Shown here: one piece after another, positions 1-8,900 of the stretch | How positions within the stretch are numbered: position 1 is the first letter of the stretch | Layout: the number at the start of each line of letters is the position of its first letter | NCBI GenBank assembly: GCA_039184335.1 | Contig: JBCDBD010000009.1 | Coordinates: 14,439-78,438 of the forward strand | Source of the DNA: JBCDBD01 sp039184335 | Lineage (GTDB): Bacteria > Bacteroidota > Bacteroidia > Flavobacteriales > Flavobacteriaceae | Reading direction: 5' to 3' | DNA length: 64,000 nucleotides | Program-made: the position numbers and the translations under genes | Notes under the pieces: generated by a model | What the model was told of the DNA's origin: nothing | Databases searched by the model: none | What the model saw: the letters and a program-made list of their open reading frames with translations, nothing else

Positions 1-373
1 CAGTGACCACCCGTTTTTTTACCGAAACCCTAGGAACAGTCTCTTCGCGTTGCACCTTTATATCGACCGTAACTGCTGGGCCAGCATTGTCGTGCGTATC
101 TGACTTTCCCAGTAACTGCCCATCGGATGAAAATACCCGTACAATGATATCTGGGCTATTTTTTTCTTTGCGCCTGGGCGTAAAATTTTCATCGGTATAG
201 GCAATCGTGTACTTGCCCTTGGCATTGGTGTATACCGCTTTGCCCAAAAGGGTTTCTGTTGTCGCTGGGCTATGGTCCGTAGCACGCACCAGCACCCCTT
301 GAAGTGGCTTGTCGTTTTGATCGGTAACCGTTCCTTGAACAGTGTACTGTCTTGGATTTCCTGTTTTTGCCAT
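1..373 (-). CDS. Partial gene, N-terminus of a TcA-type toxin subunit-like protein (left edge)
   Basis: The first 124 codons are visible, starting at the ATG at 373-371 and running off the left edge with no stop. The sequence (MAKTGNPRQYTVQGTVTDQ... then a DIIVRVF segment) is a carboxypeptidase-regulatory/transthyretin-like beta-sandwich. From memory, this kind of domain opens the 'neuraminidase-like domain' TcA-type subunits of Bacteroidota. The gene starts 9 bp after the stop of the TcB/TcC gene on the same strand, so the two are probably one transcript. Its role as the TcA pore and translocation subunit is inferred from the N-terminal domain and the neighbour; the diagnostic TcA domains are outside the window. 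There is no signal peptide. It could instead be another large beta-sandwich protein. Confidence 0.6.
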   Translation of the reverse strand, partial: MAKTGNPRQYTVQGTVTDQNDKPLQGVLVRATDHSPATTETLLGKAVYTNAKGKYTIAYTDENFTPRRKEKNSPDIIVRVFSSDGQLLGKSDTHDNAGPAVTVDIKVQREETVPRVSVKKRVVT

Positions 374-382
374 GATATTTTC

Positions 383-3300
383 TTAAAAATTGAACCTAAA
401 AATTGGAATAGTATTTGTTGTGGACGGCTGCAATAGCGGAGGTCTGTACAGCGGCGCATTATAGTCGTACTGTGGCAATATCTGTATGGGATACCTCGGA
501 CTTGTTGGCAGTGGAAAAATCTGCAATGTCGGGGGAAAATTCAATTCAGGCAGCATCAACCTTGGCGGTGATGTTCTTGGAGGGGTCAAGGGGCCTAAGG
601 GAGGTAATGAAAATGGTGGCAGTATCGGCTGACTCGGTTGTGGTGTTGGTGTTGGCACTGGGGCCCGATTCGGGGAGGGAATCTGTGCTTGTTGAAAATG
701 GCTCCAATGCCCCTGTTTCAATAATGCTTGTTGTGAGGTATAGTTAGGATTGACCGAACCATTGCTCTGAAACTGTTCCAATCTGCCCAATCTAGTGTCA
801 TCTACTTGAAAGCCTTTCATCGCCACATTATTGAGATTGTTTCCATTTGCAGCGTGAAGGGCAAAACGCGCAGAGCTTTCGAGGTGAGAGGGATGGAACC
901 CTGTGGCATTTGGTTTGGAACTCATAAAATCGGTATCATAGCCCTGGTGTGCTGAATTTGCACCGGCGTAACGCTCGTCAAAGCCCAGTTGGTGGCCAAT
1001 TTCATGTATCAGGGCGCGGTATAGGGGATCTCCCAAACCAAAATTAGTGTTCACTATTGCCAAGGCCCGTCTATGCGGAGTTGTCCCATCAGAGGTGTCA
1101 AGCGTGAATCCACCGGCCGTACGCGTTTGGGAACCACCAAAGCCCTGCATGAACAGCACGTTGTCGCCATCTTGAAACCCTGTTGTTTTACCAATGGCCG
1201 TATCTAAAAGACCTCTCAATTCTGCTGGTGGACGTGATGTAGAGGCATTTGGCGAATTAAGAAATTGACCCCAAATCTGTCCTATTTGTCCATACTCAGT
1301 GGGTCTGGGATCTTGGGCCACATCGTGGTATTGAAAGGCAACATTGTAATTTACCGTCCATTGCTCCCCATCAATATTTACAGTTCCTGAACTGTTTCTA
1401 AAAAAATCGGTGACCCTGTCCCCCATGGCCCTAAAATTGCTAATATCCTCTGCCGAACCATATATGTGCTGTGTGGTGCTGTATGTGATCGTCCTATTCT
1501 GTTGGTCTACGGAGACACGGGCATCATTTCCGGAGGGATCATGCAGTATCACAGGATTGCCTTTCACATACGCATAGAGATTGATGCCCCCTTCGATACC
1601 AATGGGATCGGGCTTTTGCCATCGAGCCAACCACGGCAGGTAATACCGGGCAGAGTGGTACTCTAGACCTGTCTCCTCATCACGCTCCTTGCCTGTATAG
1701 CGGTAACGTTTGGCTGAAGCTGTCAGCGTATTGTTCGTAGCCTGGTACGACGTCGTTCCGTACGGATGGTATTCTTCGTAAGAAATGGTATTGCCCAAAT
1801 CGTCAAGTTCCAAACAGGCCGAACCCAAATGGTTGCCAAATTGAAAGCGTACTGTTCGTTGGTCGGTATTGTTGTTGATCCCATTGCGGGTATCGATCAT
1901 GGCAATACGTTGGTTGTCATCCATAACGTGGAGCGTGGTACGTTGCAGCCCACTATGGGGGCCTGAATGCTTTTTATAGACCTCAATGCCACCCAGGTAT
2001 ACCCGTTCTTCCTTTTTGTTACCTCCCCCATGGGTCTCTGTGACTTTTCGCACCCGTTCGCCGCTGCCATCATATACATAATACGTAATCTCTGGGGGCA
2101 AATTGCTATTGCAAACGGCTTGCTTGGCAGTAGCCTGTAATTCTCCCTTAAAATTCCACTCCATCCTATGCAAATGGGGCAATGAGGTCATATTGCCCTG
2201 TGCTGTATGATGGGTATAGGCATAGGTCTGCCCCCCTACATGGGTCTGCGCCAATCGGTTGGTACCGGTTTCATATGCGTATTCGCGCGTCCAATTACCG
2301 CCGTTGGCCGTATGCCCCATTCTCAAAATATTTCCTACGGGATCATAGGCATAGTTTTGGGTATAATTGCGCCACGCCATATCATCACCCGGATTGTAGG
2401 TTCGCAGGTGGTTCTGATCTCTCCAGTAATCACATTGCCCAAAATTGATGGCCTGACCTGCATGTTCCCTACCCTCAGCCCTGACAAGTCGGTAACGGGC
2501 GTCATAGGTATAAATTCCTCTGGGCTCGATTCTGAAGTTGCTAAAAAATTTGGTTGGTAGGGCCCTATTCGTTATTTCTGAGATGTTTCCCATGGGGTCA
2601 TAGGTGTATCTTAGATCCTGTATGGTGTCGCCATTGGAATTTACAGTATGCAGTTGTATAAGGCGAAAGTTCTTTTGATCGTACTGGTAGGTAGTCGTAG
2701 CGAGGTTGTTTCCGTTTCTATCCCCATAAACAATACGTTCGCGCTGTCCCTTGGCATCATGGTCAATATCCTTCACAAATACTTTTTCGGCCACCCCGGT
2801 CTGGGTGACCCGTACTTCCTCCAACAATCCGGCCTCATTGAATACCGATCGCATTTCGCTACTGTCAGGTGTGGTCGTCAGGGAAACCCTGTTCATCGCA
2901 TCATAAGCCAATTGGGTGGTATAGGTGGTCAAATCACTATCGAACAATGCTGGATTGTTCAGGTTGCCAGCAATCCAATTGGGTACATTTTTATAGTCGG
3001 CATTGAACTGCCGATTCGATTCTAAAATATTGCCCTTGAAATCAAACCGAAGGTTCTCGCTCTTGCCTGCGGTATCGTATTGTTCGACAACCTGACCCCT
3101 TAGGTTGTGCTGATATTCATTAGCCTGCCCCTCACCGTATACGGTATGTTCATAGCTATGGTCCAATGCACTAGGGCCGTCCCCGCCTTGAACTTTGATA
3201 CTGAACGGCCGCTGCGCCAAATCATAGTCAAAACTATAGATATGGCCCCTGCTATCCCATCGATGCAGCGGTTGGCCCATAAGATTGTTCAAGACCCAAC

Positions 3301-6300
3301 GCTGACCGGAATCCATACCACTTTGGTAAAGGCGATGGCCCAACATATCATACCTATAGGCCATTACGGTATTGCCGCGTGCATCGGTGATGGAGTGGGT
3401 ATTGCCTTCAACATCTAAATTGATAAAAGTGGTATGATACCGATCTTTTGACATAGTATCCTTACCCCCATGGGCTATGCTCAAAACAGGTCTGCCCAAT
3501 GAATCAAAGTGTAGCGACGAAGGGGTATTTGCATGCAGGGCCGCTTTTTGTGCAGCCTGTCTTTCCTTGGCAGGGTCTTTGCCCTCGGCCGTAAGTTGGG
3601 CATCAATAAGGTTGTTGATGCGGTCATTGTACCACTTGCTCTCCAAAACGGTATCGTTTTGGTCATAATTGCGTTGCTGCCATGCATCGAACTCAACCCT
3701 AGATAGCGTACCATCTGCATTTTCATTCTTTACCATGCGCCCCAACGAATCATAATATGTTATTGAGGTGACCCCAATCTCTACAAGCTCTGGGGCATTT
3801 TCATATAAAAAGTTGGTGCTGAAATAAGATTCGTACTGCTTAACGGCATTCCCTTTATTGTTCAGTACCGTTCGGCCATTGCCTACCCAACGCAAATCAT
3901 TGCCCGTATCTTTTTCTTGTCTTTGGTCATTGTTGTCCATGAAAAAGGCCAGACCTGGTTCGGCCTGCACCTTGGTCATGGCCACGTTGCCCATTCCCTC
4001 AGAGTATTCAAAGCTGAAATGGATGGCACTATTGGGATTGTCCGCAAAATGTTCTTCGCGTATGATGGATGCAGACATAATAGGTTGGTTCCCCGTATTT
4101 CTATAGGTGTCAAAGTCGTGGATAAAACGGGAAGAAGCCTGTTGCAAAAGCGCATTGCCTGCCTGCCGTAGTGCATTTGTATCGGTATTGCCCAAGGTTG
4201 CCGCACCCAATAGTTGGGCCACATGTGCCGTTTCGGTAGCTTCTGAATATTCTTTGAGTCCAATAAGGCTGTCCGCAGCTTCAAGGATGTTGACCGCGGT
4301 TCGGGTCGCATCGGTAAACTCGCCATTGCCCTCTACGGCCAGTGCCTTGACAAGCCCCAGTTCATCAGTCAGTATCGAAGAGGGGTTTGCATTCATATCA
4401 AACATCCGTACTGATGACATGGTGCGGTAATTGTATACCATTACCCCCGCCTTGCTGTCCAGGGCATCTATGGTGTATTTGATGTATAGGTAATAACCAT
4501 CGTTATTTCTGACAGCACCTGTAAAGGTCTCGGTATCATAAGTGACCTCGGTCACTGACCCAAAAGGATCCTCAAAGGCCAAAGGTGCATAAAACCGGTC
4601 TTTGACATTGGTAATGGCTTCTGCCGCATTGACTTTAAGGTGAGTGATGCCAGAACGGATCCAGAGGTCACCATCAATAGTCGTAAACTTACCCTTTAAG
4701 GCTATGAAATCGACGACTGGATCACCATCAACTTGCAACGGGGCGCCACTATCGTGATAGATTTCATGCACCAAGGCCGTTGTAAATGCCAATTGGTAAT
4801 TTTCATACGAAAGCCCCTCTGTATCATAAATACCAAAGCCCAACTCGTTGAAATTGTCATCCCGATATTTGGTGCGTGTGTGTGCTATCAAACGTTTCTG
4901 ACTGCCAATACCTGCACTTTCATGATAGGCAATTTCAGTGGCCATGGCCAAGGCACTTTCCAATTCTGTACGTTGGAACAAATCGCCAGTGGGCACAAAA
5001 CCCGTAAGCTCGTAACTCTTGTTCTCATAGGGCAAGCGGGTTCGATACACAGTGGGCAGATCAATATCGTCATGATCAGTACTGCCATCATTATATTTTG
5101 CGAAGCTATTTTGAGTGTAGGTGATGTGGGCCTTGGTCTGTTCGTCTTTGGCAGCTTGTATGTTTGTCGTAAACGCATCTTGTAGTTGCACCATTTGTGC
5201 CGCATCGCCATTCAATACATCTTCGGCGAAATCAGTGACCGTATCGGTAAGCAATTGAAAATGGGCATTTGCCTTTTCCTGTTGCCTGCCGTATACCACA
5301 GCAGCATTCTCGAGCACATTGCCCAATTCGTCAATCTTGGTATTCAGGGTATGTGTCAATCGGTAATCGGTCTCGTCGCGTTCGTAAGCAATGGAAATGG
5401 CCTCGCTTTCGGTGACCATAAATACCCCGAAGGTGTTTTCGTGCCGTGGTTGCAATAGCTGTACGTGGCAATTGTGTGCCGCTACACTATAGGGTTTTGA
5501 CTGCAATTGCAGTTCGATATCGGTAGGGTTTTCTGGGGCATCCAATGCAAATACTTCTTGTCGAAGCATCATCCCCTTACAAGCACGCAAGGCCTCTCGG
5601 TATTCATCGCCGACAAGGGTCTTGACCGCACTGGTAAGTTGGGCATCTGGTAATTCGGGTTCGGTGACGCTTATGGGATTGGCAAGAAATTGCTTGTTGT
5701 AGACCACATGCCAATATTCGTTTTTATACTGGTCTAGAATGCGTTCCCGATCTAAAAAGGCCCCTGTATGAAACCAGGTCTTGGTCAGTACCGGGCTTTG
5801 GTAAAGCGCCTCTGAGGATTCCAGTGCACTGGTGGCATTGTTACGTACCCATGTTTCATAATGTTCAGAATCTTTTTGCTCTACCCGACCAAACCCCCTG
5901 AACTCCCGCTCCGCATGGTCAAAATAGCCATGGTGGTAGCTGTATTCTGTGGTGAACCGAACATTGGTTATTTTTTCTTCTACCTGCAATTTGCTGACCA
6001 CCTGTACGGGAAAGGGTAATTTGCTGATCCAAGGTTTTCCCTCTAATTTATCCTTTAGGTAAAAGTGGGTCGAGCTTTTGTACGTTACAGTGGTTTCCTT
6101 CCCAAAATTGTTCTTGTGATGGATGAGCACATGGGGTTTCTTACTGCCCATTAAATCGATATACCGCATCGGAGCACCAGTGTGTGCCGGCAAATCGGAA
6201 GACCATACCAAACAGGAGGTGCCCGTGCCCAAAAGGTCGATTACCGAAAGTTTACTGTTGGTGTCGAAAGGAAAAAAGGGTTCGATTTCATGAACATCGC

Positions 6301-8401
6301 TCCACGAATTGCCACTCAAATTGATGTACGCCTTAAAGGTGGTTTCCCCCAAATACATGATGTCTGTAGCCCCCGTTCCACTAATGTCAGCCAAGTGCAG
6401 GTATTCGGGATTGTACTGATCTGGGTAATCGAAAATAGGGGCATTTTCCATACGTATCTTGGCACTAAACTTTCCATACCCCTTATTGGCCCAATAGCAC
6501 ACTGCTCCATTGCGAATACGTACAATATCAGTAAGTCCATCACCAGTCATATCAGCCAAAAAAATGGTCTCGCTCTGGTTGGCGAACACGATGGAGGGGC
6601 CCAGTTCTTCTTCATAGGGCTTGTACGTACGTTCTGCCGGCAGGTATCCATTTTTTCCATCGGCAGAATACCAGGTGAAGGCATTTTCTTCAGTGACCAC
6701 GATTTCGGGCTGTCCGTCACCATTAAGATCCAGCAATCTAGTGTTGGAATCCTGTAAATCTACATTGACTGCCTGCGCAAAGGGCCTAAAAGGTTTCCAA
6801 TCATGCTCTTGGTCGAGTTCAAAATATCCCTTCAGCGAACCGTCATTGACGACTACTTGCTTTTCACCATTAGCGGCCAGGTCTTGAATGGATAAGACGC
6901 CTGAAGACAGCCCCGTAAACGAAGGTTTGGGCAATACGTTCTGGGCAGTGGAAAAAGCCACATTGCCCTCTTCTTCCACATCGCCCCAATTGCTTTTATA
7001 GAACCATCCCCCACCCTGCTCGGTCAAAATACCAGAGATTCCTTCTCCGTACAGATCCACCCACTGGTAATTATTGGTCAACCCTACGGGGGCATGTATG
7101 ATAGTTTCGGCGTCAACATTTTTAATAGTGTTGTCCCATTCCAGTGCCTGATAGGTGAGCTCTAATGGGGGAAGTTCTTTTTTGGAATAAGTGCCATCTG
7201 GCTTTCTAACATATCCGTTTTGTGAAATTGCCATCAAATAGGTAGTCTCTGACCGTCCGGACCCATTGATCGAAGAAGGGGCATATTCGAAATCAAGGGA
7301 ACTCACCAGATAGTTTACGCCAAAAACTTCCTCTTCAGGGGTTCCCACAAATTGCTTTTCATCAGTAAAGTGATGGAACATCAGTACGCGTTTACACAGT
7401 CGATTTGTTCTGATTTCAAAACCAGGGCGATACGATGAAAAGGCATCGGGACGATAGTCCCACAGGCCCGTATCTTGGGGGGCAGGATTGAGGACATTGT
7501 GTTCCCCATAGTCTAAAACCGCTTCAAAAAAGTGTTCGGTATCGGCCGGGGGTTGGGGGTCATACGGTTTTGCGTTATCTGCATAGTATGGCCTGCGATT
7601 GCCATATTTGACTGCTTTTAGATACGTGTTTGTAAAGGTCGCTATACCCTTGATACGGTTCTTTTCGTATGCTGCATTGGGCACATTGGTCAAATCTTCC
7701 TTTTTGTACTGGTATTGGATCCAATTGCCCTTGTTGTCATAACCAAACTCGGGCATCCATTGAAAGACCAATGTCTCATCTTCTGGATCCGCGATGCGTG
7801 CAGAAGGGCTTCTCCCAAAAATAGTGACTGTATTGGTACCAGTGGTCACCTTCCAATACACCCCATGGTCGGGGTGGTGTATTTTTTCAATGCGCTCAAA
7901 ACCGCCTTCAATACGAGGGCGGTATCGTTTTACGGTATACCCTCCTGCCCCATTGTTGGTATATTCCTTTTCTTGCCATGAACCACCCACCTCCTCTAAA
8001 AAGGGTACCAAGTCCTCTGCACCCGAAAACATAAAGATATCCTCTTCTTTACCATTCCGATACCTAGGTAACCTCTTATCGGTCTTCCGTTGGATCATGG
8101 GTAAGGCCATTGCCCAACCAAGACCAAAAGGGCCATTGCCCCCACCGGAGTTATAGGAGAGGGAAAGAGAAGGCGAAAAACCATTTCTGCCAGGGGTCAA
8201 TGGAAGGGGTACGGAAAGGCCAGCTGTACCATTAACGGCATTCACCTCAAATTTCTCATCGATACCACTAAGGGCCCCACCACCTTTGGGCAATGTTATT
8301 TCAGGTATTTCAATGGCATTGGATTCCGTGGATCGTTCTTCGGAAATGGCGGCAACACCCTCTTGTGACGGGCGTTCGCGGCCTCTGGTTTCAGCATCCA
8401 T
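383..8401 (-). CDS. TcB/TcC fusion (SpvB-TcdB-Rhs) insecticidal-type toxin subunit with C-terminal metalloprotease-like cargo
   Basis: This is a 2672-aa Tc-toxin BC component. Visible domains are: an SpvB domain near the N-terminus (PLPLTPGRNGFSPSLSLSYN, FGLGWAM); an FG-GAP-like propeller around residues 530-720 (LDLNGDGQPEIVV, LADMTGDGLTDIV); TcdB middle domains around 740-1000; YD/Rhs repeats from about 1500; and the Rhs core at 2232-2287 (RYRYTGKERDEETGLEYHSA) ending in DPSG at 2288-2291. In TcC proteins the Rhs shell encloses a toxic C-terminus that is cut off near such a motif. Here the last 381 residues hold HEIGHQLGFDE at 2466-2476 (HExxHxxG zinc site) and a possible Met-turn at M2493, then a proline-rich tail. 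The ATG at 8401 is preferred over an upstream TTG at 8443. There is no signal peptide, as expected for Tc B/C subunits. Family assignment is firm; protease activity is inferred. Confidence 0.9.
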   Translation of the reverse strand: MDAETRGRERPSQEGVAAISEERSTESNAIEIPEITLPKGGGALSGIDEKFEVNAVNGTAGLSVPLPLTPGRNGFSPSLSLSYNSGGGNGPFGLGWAMALPMIQRKTDKRLPRYRNGKEEDIFMFSGAEDLVPFLEEVGGSWQEKEYTNNGAGGYTVKRYRPRIEGGFERIEKIHHPDHGVYWKVTTGTNTVTIFGRSPSARIADPEDETLVFQWMPEFGYDNKGNWIQYQYKKEDLTNVPNAAYEKNRIKGIATFTNTYLKAVKYGNRRPYYADNAKPYDPQPPADTEHFFEAVLDYGEHNVLNPAPQDTGLWDYRPDAFSSYRPGFEIRTNRLCKRVLMFHHFTDEKQFVGTPEEEVFGVNYLVSSLDFEYAPSSINGSGRSETTYLMAISQNGYVRKPDGTYSKKELPPLELTYQALEWDNTIKNVDAETIIHAPVGLTNNYQWVDLYGEGISGILTEQGGGWFYKSNWGDVEEEGNVAFSTAQNVLPKPSFTGLSSGVLSIQDLAANGEKQVVVNDGSLKGYFELDQEHDWKPFRPFAQAVNVDLQDSNTRLLDLNGDGQPEIVVTEENAFTWYSADGKNGYLPAERTYKPYEEELGPSIVFANQSETIFLADMTGDGLTDIVRIRNGAVCYWANKGYGKFSAKIRMENAPIFDYPDQYNPEYLHLADISGTGATDIMYLGETTFKAYINLSGNSWSDVHEIEPFFPFDTNSKLSVIDLLGTGTSCLVWSSDLPAHTGAPMRYIDLMGSKKPHVLIHHKNNFGKETTVTYKSSTHFYLKDKLEGKPWISKLPFPVQVVSKLQVEEKITNVRFTTEYSYHHGYFDHAEREFRGFGRVEQKDSEHYETWVRNNATSALESSEALYQSPVLTKTWFHTGAFLDRERILDQYKNEYWHVVYNKQFLANPISVTEPELPDAQLTSAVKTLVGDEYREALRACKGMMLRQEVFALDAPENPTDIELQLQSKPYSVAAHNCHVQLLQPRHENTFGVFMVTESEAISIAYERDETDYRLTHTLNTKIDELGNVLENAAVVYGRQQEKANAHFQLLTDTVTDFAEDVLNGDAAQMVQLQDAFTTNIQAAKDEQTKAHITYTQNSFAKYNDGSTDHDDIDLPTVYRTRLPYENKSYELTGFVPTGDLFQRTELESALAMATEIAYHESAGIGSQKRLIAHTRTKYRDDNFNELGFGIYDTEGLSYENYQLAFTTALVHEIYHDSGAPLQVDGDPVVDFIALKGKFTTIDGDLWIRSGITHLKVNAAEAITNVKDRFYAPLAFEDPFGSVTEVTYDTETFTGAVRNNDGYYLYIKYTIDALDSKAGVMVYNYRTMSSVRMFDMNANPSSILTDELGLVKALAVEGNGEFTDATRTAVNILEAADSLIGLKEYSEATETAHVAQLLGAATLGNTDTNALRQAGNALLQQASSRFIHDFDTYRNTGNQPIMSASIIREEHFADNPNSAIHFSFEYSEGMGNVAMTKVQAEPGLAFFMDNNDQRQEKDTGNDLRWVGNGRTVLNNKGNAVKQYESYFSTNFLYENAPELVEIGVTSITYYDSLGRMVKNENADGTLSRVEFDAWQQRNYDQNDTVLESKWYNDRINNLIDAQLTAEGKDPAKERQAAQKAALHANTPSSLHFDSLGRPVLSIAHGGKDTMSKDRYHTTFINLDVEGNTHSITDARGNTVMAYRYDMLGHRLYQSGMDSGQRWVLNNLMGQPLHRWDSRGHIYSFDYDLAQRPFSIKVQGGDGPSALDHSYEHTVYGEGQANEYQHNLRGQVVEQYDTAGKSENLRFDFKGNILESNRQFNADYKNVPNWIAGNLNNPALFDSDLTTYTTQLAYDAMNRVSLTTTPDSSEMRSVFNEAGLLEEVRVTQTGVAEKVFVKDIDHDAKGQRERIVYGDRNGNNLATTTYQYDQKNFRLIQLHTVNSNGDTIQDLRYTYDPMGNISEITNRALPTKFFSNFRIEPRGIYTYDARYRLVRAEGREHAGQAINFGQCDYWRDQNHLRTYNPGDDMAWRNYTQNYAYDPVGNILRMGHTANGGNWTREYAYETGTNRLAQTHVGGQTYAYTHHTAQGNMTSLPHLHRMEWNFKGELQATAKQAVCNSNLPPEITYYVYDGSGERVRKVTETHGGGNKKEERVYLGGIEVYKKHSGPHSGLQRTTLHVMDDNQRIAMIDTRNGINNNTDQRTVRFQFGNHLGSACLELDDLGNTISYEEYHPYGTTSYQATNNTLTASAKRYRYTGKERDEETGLEYHSARYYLPWLARWQKPDPIGIEGGINLYAYVKGNPVILHDPSGNDARVSVDQQNRTITYSTTQHIYGSAEDISNFRAMGDRVTDFFRNSSGTVNIDGEQWTVNYNVAFQYHDVAQDPRPTEYGQIGQIWGQFLNSPNASTSRPPAELRGLLDTAIGKTTGFQDGDNVLFMQGFGGSQTRTAGGFTLDTSDGTTPHRRALAIVNTNFGLGDPLYRALIHEIGHQLGFDERYAGANSAHQGYDTDFMSSKPNATGFHPSHLESSARFALHAANGNNLNNVAMKGFQVDDTRLGRLEQFQSNGSVNPNYTSQQALLKQGHWSHFQQAQIPSPNRAPVPTPTPQPSQPILPPFSLPPLGPLTPPRTSPPRLMLPELNFPPTLQIFPLPTSPRYPIQILPQYDYNAPLYRPPLLQPSTTNTIPIFRFNF

Positions 8402-8900
8402 TTTTAAGATTTTACCTACAAGATATTTAATAATACACCCCAATCTTTAGAAGAATGTATTGCTTGTTTAAAAAAAAGTATGGATGGAAAGAAAGGGATT
8501 GTAAAACGGAAAGCACTGATTTTTGTCAAAAGATGATGTGTGGTTTTGCACTACATACACCCCCAAATGTTTTACAAAAACGATCAACTTAAAGATAATT
8601 ACCGAATGTACTCCACGCATCAAGAACTACGGATTGTTGCCAATTAAAGTCTTGATTTAATTGCTACTAAAAAAATCAATTGCCTAGATTATCAAAAAAG
8701 GATCAGGAATGTGACACCCTGGCACAAGAAAATGGTTTTGAAGGTTCTGTCCCGTAAAATGGCCTTTAAATTGTACCTCCATTTTGTATACCAAAATCAT
8801 GTATTACCCGTTTGGTATGTATTCCAAAGAGGAAAGTTCGTATGAAAGCTGTACGCCCTTACCAACATTTAAGACAAACATTAAAATTTGTTCCCCTACC
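8402..8900. other. Intergenic region between divergent genes
   Basis: About 500 bp of AT-rich sequence separates the toxin gene (minus strand) from the exported-protein gene (plus strand). It must hold both promoters, but I see no convincing TAnnTTTG box for either. It contains one copy of an imperfect 18-bp direct repeat (8632-8649). The frame of the downstream gene is open back to 8784 from a TTG, but that stretch precedes the signal peptide and is treated as non-coding. Confidence 0.6.
8632..8649 (+). repeat. Imperfect 18-bp direct repeat, copy 1
   Basis: GATTGTTGCCAATTAAAG here matches GATTGTTGCAAATTAAAG at 10910-10927 at 17 of 18 positions. The two copies bracket the exported-protein gene and the AT-rich stretch behind it. 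They may be scars of an insertion or a dispersed intergenic repeat; no longer flanking identity is visible. Confidence 0.4.

Noticed and set aside
58..459. 133-aa minus-strand frame across the toxin/TcA junction
   Set aside because: It overlaps the ends of two genes with clear family signatures in other frames and has no recognisable features.
8784..8900. TTG-started N-terminal extension of the exported protein
   Set aside because: It would place the signal peptide 39 residues inside the protein; the ATG at 8901 gives a normal signal peptide.
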